Shown in pieces: positions 24,887 through 34,099 of a DNA stretch of 64,000 bases. The position numbers and the translations under genes are program-made. This stretch comes from CAWDCV01 sp963728125. Lineage in GTDB: Bacteria > Actinomycetota > Actinomycetes > CAWDCV01. Each line of letters begins with the position of its first letter. Position 1 is the stretch's first letter. The notes under the pieces are model-generated. The model was given only the letters and a program-made list of their open reading frames with translations. It was not told where the DNA came from and made no database searches. The stretch is taken from contig CAVSIZ010000013.1 of NCBI GenBank assembly GCA_963728125.1, positions 1 to 64,000 on the forward strand. The letters are read 5' to 3'.

Positions 24887-25699
24887 ATGATGAGCCCGAC
24901 TCCACCGCGCGTTCTCACCATCGCGGGATCCGATTCCGGGGGAGGGGCCGGCATCCAAGCCGACCTCAAGACCATGCTCGCCTGCGGCGTGCACGGCATG
25001 AGCGTGGTCACCGCAGTCACGGCACAGAACTCACTTGGTGTCCAGGGAGCCTGGGAGCTGCCGCTCGACGCCGTGCGCGGGCAGTTCCGAAGCGTGGTCG
25101 ACGACATTGGAGTGCAGGCTGTCAAAACCGGCATGCTGGCAAGCGTCGCCATGGTCGAGACAGTGTCCGAGCTGCTTGGCGCGCTGCCCGACGACGTCCC
25201 GGTCGTCGTCGATCCCGTCGCGGTTTCCAAGCATGGTGACTCGCTGCTGTCTGCGGATGCGGTCGCGACCGTACGAGATCGCCTCTTACCTCAGGCCACG
25301 GTCGTCACGCCGAACCTGTACGAGGTGGCGCAGCTGACCGACGTCAAGGTCGAGGACGCGGCGGGCATGCGGGCGGCAGCTCGCGCCCTGCTGGCTCACG
25401 GTCCTCGCTGGGTGCTCGTCAAGGGTGGCCACCTGCCCGGAGACCCTGTCGACCTGCTCAGCAATGGTGACGAGGAGTACGACCTGCCGGCGCAGCGAAG
25501 CGACAACCGACACACGCACGGCACCGGCTGCACGCTAGCGAGCGCCCTCGCGTCCTACCTCGCTCTGGGCTACGACGTCCCAGAGGCAGCCGCGCGCGCG
25601 AAGACGTACGTCACCGGCGCTCTGGGCGCTGGATTCTCTCTTGGCGCGGGTATCGGCCCGGTCGATCACGCCTACCAGTGGCGTGCCGCCTCAGCGTGA
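24887..25699 (+). CDS. thiD: Hydroxymethylpyrimidine/phosphomethylpyrimidine kinase
   Basis: A 270-residue ribokinase-fold enzyme that phosphorylates HMP and HMP-P for the pyrimidine half of thiamine. TIAGSDSGGGAGIQADLKT is near residue 10, the central strand is VVVDPVAVSKHGDSLL, VTPNLYEVAQLT follows, and the anion-hole motif is HTHGTGCTLASALA. The start may be the ATG at 24887 or at 24890. It is in an operon with thiL and convergent with rpmB, overlapping it by nine bases. Confidence 0.95.
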   Translation: MMSPTPPRVLTIAGSDSGGGAGIQADLKTMLACGVHGMSVVTAVTAQNSLGVQGAWELPLDAVRGQFRSVVDDIGVQAVKTGMLASVAMVETVSELLGALPDDVPVVVDPVAVSKHGDSLLSADAVATVRDRLLPQATVVTPNLYEVAQLTDVKVEDAAGMRAAARALLAHGPRWVLVKGGHLPGDPVDLLSNGDEEYDLPAQRSDNRHTHGTGCTLASALASYLALGYDVPEAAARAKTYVTGALGAGFSLGAGIGPVDHAYQWRAASA

Positions 25700-25903
25700 C
25701 GCGGTTGCCCCGCGGCTGCGGCGGTCGACCTTGCCGGCCTTGATGCAGGACGTACAGACGTTCAGCTTGGTCGGGGTGCGGCCGACCATCGCTCGCACGG
25801 TCTGGATGTTGGGGTTCCAGCGGCGGGGCGTGCGACGGTGCGAGTGCGAGATGTTGTTGCCGAACCCCGGACCCTTGCCGCAGATGTCGCAGGTGGCAGC
25901 CAC
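25691..25903 (-). CDS. rpmB: 50S ribosomal protein bL28
   Basis: A 70-residue protein beginning MAATCDICGKGPGFGNNISHSHRRTPRRWNPN, typical of bL28. Cysteine pairs CDIC and CTSC show the zinc-binding (C+) form rather than the cysteine-free zinc-independent paralog made under zinc starvation. The GTG at 25903 follows GGAG. It is divergent from the DAK2-domain gene, the same arrangement as in mycobacteria and firmicutes. Confidence 0.96.
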   Translation of the reverse strand: MAATCDICGKGPGFGNNISHSHRRTPRRWNPNIQTVRAMVGRTPTKLNVCTSCIKAGKVDRRSRGATASR

Positions 25904-26032
25904 GGAAAACACTCCAAGCGAGAGGATGGATACGCGATAACTCTTTGGGAGCCCGCATGGTGACGGGCTCCGCGAGGGTACCCGAGGACCGCCACCGGGT
26001 GCGAACGAGCGGAACACGTGAGGGAGGAGCGG

Positions 26033-27634
26033 GTGCTGACCGCCAGGGTGACCAGGCTCGACGCCGCCACGGTCCGGTCGTGGTGGGACGCCGCCGCCGC
26101 CGGGCTGCGCGACGCCCAACCCGAGATCGATGCCCTGAACGTCTTCCCGGTGCCGGATGGCGACACCGGAACGAACCTCATGCTCACCATGGCCGACGCG
26201 GTACTGGCTGCGCGCGACGTCCACGGGGACAACCTGGACGAACTCACCCGCACGGTGTCTCGAGCCGCCCTGCTCGGTGCCCGCGGGAACGCCGGCATCA
26301 TCCTCAGCGAGTTCCTGCGCGGTGTCGGAGCAGCCTTGGCCGCGGTTCCCCAGCCCGCGGGCATCGCCCTGGCTGACGCCCTGGATCGTGCCTGCGATGC
26401 GGCTTACGCAGCGGTCGACCGGCCGGTCGAAGGCACCATGCTGAGCGTGCTGCGCGCCGCTGCGGAGTCGGCCCGGGAGACCGGGAGCGACGACTTGTCC
26501 ACCGTGGTGTCTGCAGCGGTAGCCGCTGCCGAATCGGCGCTGGCACGGACACCGCAGCAACTGCCCGTGCTGGCTGCGGCCGGGGTGGTGGACGCCGGCG
26601 GCCGTGGCCTGTGCGTGGTCCTCGACGCCCTGAACGATGTCGTCGCCGGTCGGCAGCGACAACCGGCGACGATCGACGTTCCGATCCCTTCCGCGCCGGC
26701 TCACTCCGTGACCTTGGGCGGGCCGGCCTTCGAGGTCATGTACCTGCTCGAAACCACCCGTGATGCACCTGAGGAAGCAATTCCGATGCTGCGCGAGCGG
26801 CTAGCAGCGCTCGGCGACAGCCTCCTCGTGGTCGGAAGCGGCGGTCTGTGGAACGTCCACGTGCACGTCGACGACGTTGGGGCCGCTATCGAGGCCGGCC
26901 TGCAAGCGGGCCGGCCGTACCGCATCAGGGTGACCCACTTCGCCACGCAGATCGAGAGTCGTCATGTCGAGCCATCGACGCGCCGCGTGGTCGCGGTGAC
27001 CGCTGGCGACGGACTGGTGCTGCTGCTCGAGCAGGCCGGGGCGGACGTGATCGACGCAGCGGCGAGCGCGCCGACCATGCTCGACCTGGTCCACGCTGTC
27101 GAACGCACCGGCGCTGCCGAGGTTGTTGTTCTGCCTGGACAACGTTCCGTGGCCTCGATTGCCGAGGCTGCGGCGCGGCAGGTACGAGCCACGGGCGTAC
27201 GTGTCGCGGTGGTGCCGACGACCAACGCGGTGCAGGCGCTCGCCGCGCTGGCCGTCCACGACGCCGACCGGCCCTTCGACGACGATGTGGTCGCTATGAC
27301 CGCGGCGGCTGGCGCGACGCGGTCGGGGACGCTGTTCGTCGCCGAGCAGCGCGCGATCACGAACGCCGGCCTGGTCGAGGTCGGCCAGGTGATCGGAATC
27401 GTCGACAGCGAGGTCGTCGCTCTTGGTGAATCGCTGGTCGGCGTGGGGACGGCGCTGCTGGACTCGATGCTGTATGCGAGCGGGGAGCTCGTGACGGTGG
27501 TCGTTGGTCGCGACTGCCAACCTGGCGTCGCCGACACGCTGGTCGAGCACGTGCGCACTCGCAGACCCGAGGTAGAGGTCACCGTCTACGACGGGCAGCA
27601 GGTCGATTTCCCTCTCCTCATAGGCGTTGAGTGA
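26033..27634 (+). CDS. DAK2-domain protein, FakA-like fatty acid kinase
   Basis: A 533-residue protein. The N-terminal DhaL/DAK2 domain (about 10-205) has NVFPVPDGDTGTNLMLTM, the ATP/Mg site, and LLGARGNAGIILSEFLRG. The remainder matches the YloV/FakA C-terminal region. FakA phosphorylates exogenous fatty acids presented by a FakB (DegV-fold) protein; no fakB is in the window, so the role is inferred from the family. The GTG at 26033 has GGAGGAG directly upstream. The rpmB-fakA-recG order is conserved. Confidence 0.85.
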   Translation: MLTARVTRLDAATVRSWWDAAAAGLRDAQPEIDALNVFPVPDGDTGTNLMLTMADAVLAARDVHGDNLDELTRTVSRAALLGARGNAGIILSEFLRGVGAALAAVPQPAGIALADALDRACDAAYAAVDRPVEGTMLSVLRAAAESARETGSDDLSTVVSAAVAAAESALARTPQQLPVLAAAGVVDAGGRGLCVVLDALNDVVAGRQRQPATIDVPIPSAPAHSVTLGGPAFEVMYLLETTRDAPEEAIPMLRERLAALGDSLLVVGSGGLWNVHVHVDDVGAAIEAGLQAGRPYRIRVTHFATQIESRHVEPSTRRVVAVTAGDGLVLLLEQAGADVIDAAASAPTMLDLVHAVERTGAAEVVVLPGQRSVASIAEAAARQVRATGVRVAVVPTTNAVQALAALAVHDADRPFDDDVVAMTAAAGATRSGTLFVAEQRAITNAGLVEVGQVIGIVDSEVVALGESLVGVGTALLDSMLYASGELVTVVVGRDCQPGVADTLVEHVRTRRPEVEVTVYDGQQVDFPLLIGVE

Positions 27635-27645
27635 TGACTCGGTCC

Positions 27646-27696
27646 GGAGCAGCCGAGCCGCCGAGCGAGGGACGAGCGAGAAGGCGAGCGCGACCA
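27646..27696 (+). repeat. 51-bp dispersed repeat, copy 2
   Basis: Second copy of the element at 23826-23876, with two mismatches. It fills nearly the whole gap between the DAK2-domain gene and recG. Its last base is the A of the recG ATG, and its AAGGCGAG could act as the recG ribosome binding site. The element may thus have been captured as a 5' leader. Confidence 0.85.
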
Positions 27697-29864
27697 TGAG
27701 GCTCGACGAGAAGCTCGATCGCGCGGTCGGCGGCAAAGCGGCGAAGGTGCTGGCGAAGCTCGGCCTGGACACCGTCGACGATCTGCTGCGTCATTACCCG
27801 CGCCGCTACGCCGATCGTGGTGAGCTGACCGACCTGGCAACCCTCGAGGTCGGCGACGACGTCACCGTGATGGCGGAGGTCGCTCGGGCGTCGTCGCGAC
27901 GCATGAAGACCCGTCGTGGCTCCGTCGTCGAGGTCACGGTCACCGACGGGAAGGGCTTCCTCGACCTGACGTTCTTCAACCAACCATGGCGAGCGCAGAA
28001 GGACCTTCTTCCGGGAGTACAAGGACTGTTCGCCGGGCAGGTGGGGGAGTACCGGCAGCGGCGCCAGCTCATCCACCCCGAGTTCCTCGTGATCGGCAAG
28101 GACAGCGAGAGGGACATCGACGACTTCGCTGGCGGCCTCATCACCGTTTATCCAGCGAAGAAGGACGTCACGTCCTGGGACATCACCCGTTCCGTTCGCG
28201 TCGTGCTCGACACGTTGGGCGACATCGATGATCCGCTGCCGAAGTCCGTGCTTCGCCGTCACAACCTGATGCCGCTAGTCGAGGCGCTTCGCGCCATCCA
28301 CCGACCGCGCACGCGCGAGGAGGCGTACCGCGCCCGGAAACGCTTCACGTGGGAGGAGGCATTCGTTCTCCAGGTCGCGCTTGCGCAGCGCCGACGTGAA
28401 TCGCTGGCTCTCCCCGCTACACCTCGCGTTCCTCGTGAGGACGGGTTGCTTACCCAGTTCGACGATCGGCTGCCATTCGTGCTGACCGACGGGCAGCGCG
28501 CTGTCAGCAAGGACATCGCTGCTGACCTGGCTCAGGATCATCCGATGCATCGCCTGCTCCAAGGCGAGGTCGGCTCGGGCAAGACCGTGGTGGCGCTGCG
28601 CGCGATGCTGTCAGTGGTCGATACCGGCGGTCAGGCGGCGCTGCTTGCGCCGACCGAGGTCCTCGCTCAGCAGCACTATCGCTCACTGACCGCGATGCTC
28701 GGCCCGTTGGCTGATGCGGGGCGCCTCGGGGGTGCGGACGATGCCACTCGCGTCGCGTTGCTCACCGGATCGCAGGGAGCGGCGGGCCGACGCGAGGCGC
28801 TGCTCGCCGCTGCGTCCGGGGAGGCCGGCATCGTCGTCGGAACCCATGCGTTGCTGCAGGATCCGGTCCAGTTCGCCGATCTCGGACTCATCGTCGTCGA
28901 CGAGCAGCATCGCTTCGGTGTGGAGCAGCGCGACGCCTTGCGGGCCAAGGCGGACCAGCCTCCTCACCTGCTTGTCATGACCGCGACGCCGATTCCGCGC
29001 ACGGTTGCAATGACGGTGTTCGGCGATCTCGAGGTGTCGACGTTGAGTGAGCTGCCGCATGGCCGGCAGCCAATTGCCACCCATGTGGTGCCGGTCGATG
29101 AGAAGCCGCACTATCTCGAACGAGCGTGGGTCCGCGTACGCGAGGAGGTGACCTCCGGGCACGGTGTCTACATCGTGTGTCCCCGTATCGGTGACGGCGC
29201 CGAGTCGGACGGCGATCTGGCGGCACCCGCTGACAACGCCGACGAGCGTCGTCCGCCGCTGGCCGTGCTCGACGTGGCGCCCATGCTGGCGCAGGGACCG
29301 TTAGCCGGGCTGTGCGTGGAAGTACTGCACGGACGCATGGCCCCCGACGCGAAGGACGCGGTGATGCGCCGCTTCTCGGCGGGCGAGGTCGACGTGCTCG
29401 TCGCTACCACCGTCGTCGAAGTCGGAGTTGATGTTCCCAACGCGACGATGATGGTGGTGATGGACGCGGACCGGTTTGGCGTTTCTCAGCTGCATCAGCT
29501 GCGCGGGCGAGTCGGACGGGGGACGTCCGCGGGCATCTGCCTGCTGGTCACGGACATGCCTGCCGGGTCGCCCGCGCGCGAGCGACTGGATGCCGTCGCA
29601 GCGAGCCAGGACGGCTTCGAGCTGTCTCGTGTCGATCTCGAGCAGCGGCGTGAGGGAGACGTGCTCGGCGCCAACCAGTCGGGGCGCCGGTCCAGCCTTC
29701 GCCTGCTCGGCGTGATCCGCGACGAGGACGTGATCCATGCGGCGCGCGACGAGGCCACTGCGGTCGTCAACGCCGACCCGGAACTGTTGGATGCGCCGGC
29801 ACTGCGTCGCGAATTGGAGGCGCTGCTCGAGGCGCAGCGTGCGAGCTACCTGGACAAGACGTAG
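27696..29864 (+). CDS. recG: ATP-dependent DNA helicase RecG
   Basis: A 722-residue superfamily 2 helicase that remodels stalled forks and Holliday junctions. It has an N-terminal wedge/OB domain (about 50-150), then helicase motifs: Walker A GEVGSGKT near residue 290, DEQHRFG (DEXH-type), MTATPIPRT (motif III), VVEVGVDVPNATMMV and QLRGRVGRG (motif VI). The ATG at 27696 (MRLDEKLDRAVG) fits the family start; a GTG at 27627 would overlap the upstream gene. rsmD overlaps its stop by one base. Confidence 0.96.
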   Translation: MRLDEKLDRAVGGKAAKVLAKLGLDTVDDLLRHYPRRYADRGELTDLATLEVGDDVTVMAEVARASSRRMKTRRGSVVEVTVTDGKGFLDLTFFNQPWRAQKDLLPGVQGLFAGQVGEYRQRRQLIHPEFLVIGKDSERDIDDFAGGLITVYPAKKDVTSWDITRSVRVVLDTLGDIDDPLPKSVLRRHNLMPLVEALRAIHRPRTREEAYRARKRFTWEEAFVLQVALAQRRRESLALPATPRVPREDGLLTQFDDRLPFVLTDGQRAVSKDIAADLAQDHPMHRLLQGEVGSGKTVVALRAMLSVVDTGGQAALLAPTEVLAQQHYRSLTAMLGPLADAGRLGGADDATRVALLTGSQGAAGRREALLAAASGEAGIVVGTHALLQDPVQFADLGLIVVDEQHRFGVEQRDALRAKADQPPHLLVMTATPIPRTVAMTVFGDLEVSTLSELPHGRQPIATHVVPVDEKPHYLERAWVRVREEVTSGHGVYIVCPRIGDGAESDGDLAAPADNADERRPPLAVLDVAPMLAQGPLAGLCVEVLHGRMAPDAKDAVMRRFSAGEVDVLVATTVVEVGVDVPNATMMVVMDADRFGVSQLHQLRGRVGRGTSAGICLLVTDMPAGSPARERLDAVAASQDGFELSRVDLEQRREGDVLGANQSGRRSSLRLLGVIRDEDVIHAARDEATAVVNADPELLDAPALRRELEALLEAQRASYLDKT

Positions 29865-30454
29865 TGCGCATCGTCGCTGGAACCGCTCGTGGGCGGCGGC
29901 TCGACGCTCCACCGGGACGGACGACCCGACCCACATCCGACCGAACGCGGGAGGCGCTGTTCTCCACGCTCACGGCGATACGCAGAACGCTGGCGGGTGC
30001 CCGCTTCCTTGACCTCTACGCCGGCTCGGGCGCAGTCGGTCTCGAAGCACTGAGTCGGGGCGCAGCAGCGGCGGTGCTCGTCGAGTCAGACCGGTCCGTG
30101 CTTCGGGTCCTGCGCGCCAACCTCGCGGAGCTCAGGCTCGACGGCGCTGTCGTCGTCGCGAGCACCGTCGAGAAGTTCGTTGCCGAACAGGCTGACGGCC
30201 CGTACGACATCGTCTTTCTCGACCCGCCGTACTCCATGGGAAGCGACGGACTTGGCGCGGTCCTCGGCGATCTCCGGCGCCATGGCTGGCTCGCCGATCA
30301 GGCGATCGTGGTGGTCGAGCGATCGAGCCGAGACGGCGACTTCACCTGGCCGGACGGCTACGTCTCGGAACGCTCCCGGCGGTACGGCGAGGGGAGCCTT
30401 TGGTACGGTCGCGCCGCGATGGAGACCGCAGGATCAACCGGAGCCGAGGGATGA
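29864..30454 (+). CDS. rsmD: 16S rRNA (guanine966-N2)-methyltransferase
   Basis: A 196-residue SAM-dependent methyltransferase. MRIVAGTARGRRL is the usual N-terminus, LDLYAGSGAVGLEALSRGA is SAM motif I, and FLDPPY at 118-123 is the N6/N2-amino methyltransferase active site. Its start overlaps the recG stop by one base and its stop overlaps the coaD start (ATGA). The rsmD-coaD pair is widely conserved. Confidence 0.95.
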   Translation: MRIVAGTARGRRLDAPPGRTTRPTSDRTREALFSTLTAIRRTLAGARFLDLYAGSGAVGLEALSRGAAAAVLVESDRSVLRVLRANLAELRLDGAVVVASTVEKFVAEQADGPYDIVFLDPPYSMGSDGLGAVLGDLRRHGWLADQAIVVVERSSRDGDFTWPDGYVSERSRRYGEGSLWYGRAAMETAGSTGAEG

Positions 30455-30936
30455 TCCGCGTCGTCTGCCCGGGATCGTTCGACCCGGTGACGAATGGGCA
30501 CCTCGACATCATCGGTCGCGCGTCCGTGCTCTACGACGAGGTCGTCGTCGCCGTCCTCATCAACAAGTCGAAGAAGAGCCTGTTCGACGTCGATGAGCGC
30601 ATCGAGATGCTGCAGGAGGAGACCGCGCAGTACGGGAATGTCACCGTGGAGGCGTTTCACGGTCTGCTCGTGGACTTCTGCCGCGAGCGCAACATCCCGG
30701 CCATCGTCAAGGGACTGCGGGCAGTCAGCGACTTCGACTACGAGCTGCAGATGGCGCAGATGAACCACAGCCTCGCGGGCGTCGAGACGCTGTTCGTGGC
30801 AACCAATCCGGAGTACAGCTTCCTCTCATCGAGCCTGGTGAAGGAGGTCGCGGCGTTCGGTGGCGATGTTTCGCAGCTACTCCCTGAGAAGGTGTTGCGC
30901 CGCTTGGTCGAGCGGCTGAGTCAGCAGGTGACCTGA
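30451..30936 (+). CDS. coaD: Phosphopantetheine adenylyltransferase
   Basis: A 161-residue hexameric enzyme that adenylates 4'-phosphopantetheine in the penultimate step of coenzyme A synthesis. PGSFDPVTNGHLDII at residues 7-21 carries the TxGH nucleotidyltransferase motif, and NPEYSFLSSSLVKEVA is the second conserved site. The ATG at 30451 overlaps the rsmD stop. Confidence 0.97.
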   Translation: MIRVVCPGSFDPVTNGHLDIIGRASVLYDEVVVAVLINKSKKSLFDVDERIEMLQEETAQYGNVTVEAFHGLLVDFCRERNIPAIVKGLRAVSDFDYELQMAQMNHSLAGVETLFVATNPEYSFLSSSLVKEVAAFGGDVSQLLPEKVLRRLVERLSQQVT

Positions 30937-30972
30937 AGCGCCGACCCGGAAACCATCTGACAGACTCGCCGC

Positions 30973-31470
30973 GTGGACGTCCACGAGAAGCTCGACGAGC
31001 TCGTCGCGCAGGTCGAGAGCGCGCGTTCGATGCCCATGTCGGCGTCGTGCATAGTCAATCGCGGCGAGATGCTGGCGCTGCTCGACGAGGTGCGCGCGCT
31101 GCTCCCCGAGGAGCTCGCGCACGCCGAGCAACTGCTGCGCGACCGCGAAGCGGTGATCGACGAGGGGCGCGCGGAGGCGGACCGGATCCTCGGCGACGCG
31201 CGCGACGAGCAGAAGACGATCGTGTCGCAGTCTGAGATCGTCCGGATCGCCGAGCTGCAGGCGGACCAGATCCGCACCGCGGCCACGGACGAGGCGGCGT
31301 CGATGCGGGCCGAGGTGGACGACTACGTCGATGCCAAGCTGGCCAATTTCGAGGTCGTGCTCAACAAGACGCTCAATGCGGTCCACCGCGGTCGGGAGAA
31401 GCTGCGGGGGCGCTCGGACGTCGGCGGGCTGGGCGACTTCGCGCCGGACGACACGCCATTGCCCAGCTGA
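30973..31470 (+). CDS. sepIVA: SepIVA-like DivIVA-domain septation protein
   Basis: A 165-residue, highly charged coiled-coil protein (about residues 40-135) with no membrane segment. Composition and position, upstream of DUF177-rpmF-rnc, match mycobacterial Rv2927c/MSMEG_2416 (SepIVA), a DivIVA-related septation factor. The N-terminal VDVHEKLDELVAQVESARSMPMS matches the short leader of such proteins. The GTG start at 30973 has a weak ribosome binding site. Assignment rests on context and coiled-coil character, so the name is tentative. Confidence 0.7.
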   Translation: MDVHEKLDELVAQVESARSMPMSASCIVNRGEMLALLDEVRALLPEELAHAEQLLRDREAVIDEGRAEADRILGDARDEQKTIVSQSEIVRIAELQADQIRTAATDEAASMRAEVDDYVDAKLANFEVVLNKTLNAVHRGREKLRGRSDVGGLGDFAPDDTPLPS

Positions 31471-31563
31471 CGTTGGGGCGGCCGGGAAGCGCTGGCTTCG
31501 GCCGGCGAGGCGCGTCGGGTACCCTGATCGCCTTCCCCTCCACAGACCTCGACGAAGTCAGAC

Positions 31564-32139
31564 ATGCGCGCCTCCAGCAAAACGCCCACCCTCGACCCCC
31601 GCGCTCCGCTCGTGCTCGATACGTCCGAGCTGAGCCGCCGCCCGGGGGCCATGCGTCATGTGTCGTTGACCGTGCCGCCGCCGCCCGGTCTAGGCGTGGC
31701 CATGGTCCGGATGCGCGACGGCGCCGACCTCGACCTCGACCTTCGGCTCGAGTCGGTGCAGGAGGGAGTGCTCGTCTCCGGGACGGTTCGCGGCGCGTAC
31801 GTCGGCGAGTGCGTTCGCTGCCTCGAGCCGGTCGACGATGAGGTCAACGCGGACGTGCAGGAGCTGTTCGTCTACCCCGACGTGGAGCGTGACCCGGACG
31901 ACGACGAGGACGAGGCGCCCCGACTGGTCGGGACCCTGATCGATCTCGAACCCGTCGTACGGGACGCGCTCGTGCTGGCGCTGCCGCTCCAGCCGGTGTG
32001 CAGTGAGGACTGCCGCGGCCTCTGCCCGGACTGCGGTGCGCGGCTCGCCGACGACCATGACCACCAGCACGAAAGAATCGACCCGCGATGGGCTGCGTTG
32101 CAGGACGCCGTCCCGTCGATCAACCCTCAGGAGAAGTGA
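31564..32139 (+). CDS. DUF177 (YceD-like) protein
   Basis: A 191-residue protein with the DUF177 pattern: GECVRCLEPV in the middle and, near residue 155, CSEDCRGLCPDCG, giving a likely zinc site. An acidic linker (about 100-120) separates the two. The family always precedes rpmF and is linked to 23S rRNA or ribosome assembly in plants and bacteria, but its biochemical role is not settled. It is four bases upstream of rpmF, so the two are co-transcribed. Confidence 0.9.
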   Translation: MRASSKTPTLDPRAPLVLDTSELSRRPGAMRHVSLTVPPPPGLGVAMVRMRDGADLDLDLRLESVQEGVLVSGTVRGAYVGECVRCLEPVDDEVNADVQELFVYPDVERDPDDDEDEAPRLVGTLIDLEPVVRDALVLALPLQPVCSEDCRGLCPDCGARLADDHDHQHERIDPRWAALQDAVPSINPQEK

Positions 32140-32143
32140 CACC

Positions 32144-32317
32144 GTGGCTGTTCCGAAGCGGAGAATGTCCCGCAGCAACACCCGCTCGCGGCGGGCGCAG
32201 TGGAAGACGACGGCGCCGGCACTGGTGCGTTGCCAGCAGTGCCGTGACCTGAAGCTTCCGCACATCGCCTGTCCCACGTGCGGCACCTACAACCGCCGGC
32301 CTGTGGTGGAGGTCTGA
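32144..32317 (+). CDS. rpmF: 50S ribosomal protein bL32
   Basis: A 57-residue zinc-ribbon ribosomal protein: MAVPKRRMSRSNTRSRR at the start, CQQC and CPTC as the two zinc pairs. The GTG at 32144 follows AGGAG. This is the four-cysteine form. It sits between the DUF177 gene and plsX, the usual place. Confidence 0.97.
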   Translation: MAVPKRRMSRSNTRSRRAQWKTTAPALVRCQQCRDLKLPHIACPTCGTYNRRPVVEV

Positions 32318-32324
32318 TTATCCG

Positions 32325-33341
32325 GTGACGGTCCCCGTGCAGGAGGCCCCCATACGGGTGGCGGTCGACCTGCTCGGCGGGGACGGTGCTCCCGAAGTGG
32401 TGGCCGACGCCGCGCTGCTCGTCGCGAACGAGCAACCCGACGTGGACCTCCTCCTCGTCGGACCGCCGGACCTCGCCGATGGGCTGCTTCGGCAGCGCAG
32501 TGCGACCACGCCCCACTGGCGGCTGCCCGCGATCGTGCCCGCGAGTGCGGCCGCGGTTGTCGACGATCCCGCGACCGTGGTCCGTGCGCGCGCCGATGTG
32601 CCCGTGCGGGTGGCCGCTCAGCTGGTCCGAGACGGCGCGGCCGACGCCGTGGTCTCGGCTGGGCCGACCGGTGCGCTACTCGCTGCCGCGGTTCTCACGC
32701 TCGGCTCGCTGCCCGGCGTGACCCGGCCGGCTGTCGCCGTGGTCGTCCCCGCCGCCGGCGGCCCGCTGGTCTTCCTCGACGCGGGCGGCACGGTCGAGTG
32801 CCCGCCGGAGATGCTGGCTCGGTTTGGGCTGCTCGGATCGGCGTACGCCACCGCCCGCTTCGGCATCGAGTCGCCACGCGTAGCACTACTCGCGCATGCC
32901 AGCGAGCCCGGCCGCGGCGACGCCGTGCGGCGGGCCGCGATCCCGCTGTTCGAGGCGGCGCCGATCCGTTTCGTGGGGAACGTCGAGGGCGGAGAGGTAG
33001 CGCTCGGCGAGTTCGCCGACGTCGTCGTCACCGATGGGTTCACCGGCAACGCCGTCCTCAAGGCGATCGAGGGCACGGTCGACCTTGTCGTCTCCCGGCT
33101 CGATGCCGCGCTGCCGTCTGCGCGCGAAGCGACAGCCGCCCTTCGTCGGGAGCGACGCTCCGGAGGGGTCATTGTCGGAGTGGACGGCGTCGCGGTTGTC
33201 GCGCACGGCGCCGCAACCCCGCGAGCACTCGCCGCATGCGTGGCGCTCGCTGCAACGACCGTTCGCGACCAGATCGTCCCGCGGGTGACGCGGGTTCTCG
33301 CCGGCCTCGCAGCGCCGCGCGGATCGGAGGTCAGTCAATGA
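32325..33341 (+). CDS. plsX: Phosphate acyltransferase PlsX
   Basis: A 338-residue enzyme that makes acyl-phosphate from acyl-ACP for phospholipid synthesis. The usual DAMGGDxAP near the N-terminus is DLLGGDGAPE here, and FLDAGGTVECPPEM and VVTDGFTGNAVLK are the other family signatures. The GTG at 32325 comes eight bases after the rpmF stop. The stop overlaps the rnc start (ATGA). No acpP gene lies between plsX and rnc, unlike in many bacteria. Confidence 0.92.
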   Translation: MTVPVQEAPIRVAVDLLGGDGAPEVVADAALLVANEQPDVDLLLVGPPDLADGLLRQRSATTPHWRLPAIVPASAAAVVDDPATVVRARADVPVRVAAQLVRDGAADAVVSAGPTGALLAAAVLTLGSLPGVTRPAVAVVVPAAGGPLVFLDAGGTVECPPEMLARFGLLGSAYATARFGIESPRVALLAHASEPGRGDAVRRAAIPLFEAAPIRFVGNVEGGEVALGEFADVVVTDGFTGNAVLKAIEGTVDLVVSRLDAALPSAREATAALRRERRSGGVIVGVDGVAVVAHGAATPRALAACVALAATTVRDQIVPRVTRVLAGLAAPRGSEVSQ

Positions 33342-34099
33342 AGTCGCAGCAGCGTCCAGCTGCTCCGCCGCACTCGGTGCTCGAAGACAGCTTGGGGGTG
33401 TCGATCGAGGCGTCGATCCTCGAGCGCGCGCTGACCCATCGCTCGTTCGCGTACGAGAACGGTGGGCTGCCGACGAACGAGCGCCTGGAGTTTCTCGGCG
33501 ACTCCGTGCTCGGGCTGGTGGTGACCGACGCCCTGTTTCACGGCCACCCGGAGATGCCCGAGGGGCAGCTGGCCAAGCTGCGCGCCGCAGTCGTCAACAT
33601 GCGCGCGCTCGCGAATGTGGCACGCGGCCTCGATCTCGGCCAGTTCCTGCGGCTGGGCCGCGGCGAGGAGGGCACCGGGGGACGCGACAAGGACTCGATC
33701 CTCGCCGACACGGTCGAGGCGCTGATCGGCGCCGTCTACGTCGACTCTGGGCTTGGTGCGGCAGGCCAGCTCGTTCACCGGCTCTTCGACCCGCTGATCG
33801 CGCGTTCCGCGCAACTCGGCGCCGGACTCGACTGGAAGACCAGCTTGCAGGAGCTGACCGCGGCCACCTCCCTGGGCGTACCGGAGTACCTCGTCCAGGA
33901 GAGCGGCCCCGACCACCGCAAGCAGTTCACCGCGATCGTGCGCGTCAACGGGGCCGACTACGGAGACGGGCACGGTCGCAGCAAGAAGGAAGCGGAGCAG
34001 CAGGCCGCCGAGTCGGCCTGGACAGCCATTCGAGCCCAGGTCGCCGGTGTCGACCGGGTCGCCGATGCCACCGCGGCCACGGGGCCTCCCGCCAACTGA
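33338..34099 (+). CDS. rnc: Ribonuclease III
   Basis: A 253-residue double-stranded RNA endonuclease that processes rRNA precursors. The catalytic signature NERLEFLGDSVLGL is near residue 47, the second acidic cluster is DTVEALIGAVYVDSG, and a C-terminal dsRNA-binding domain contains GRSKKEAEQQAAESAW. The ATG at 33338 overlaps the plsX stop, and the stop overlaps mutM by one base, so plsX-rnc-mutM is a tight operon. Confidence 0.96.
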   Translation: MKSQQRPAAPPHSVLEDSLGVSIEASILERALTHRSFAYENGGLPTNERLEFLGDSVLGLVVTDALFHGHPEMPEGQLAKLRAAVVNMRALANVARGLDLGQFLRLGRGEEGTGGRDKDSILADTVEALIGAVYVDSGLGAAGQLVHRLFDPLIARSAQLGAGLDWKTSLQELTAATSLGVPEYLVQESGPDHRKQFTAIVRVNGADYGDGHGRSKKEAEQQAAESAWTAIRAQVAGVDRVADATAATGPPAN

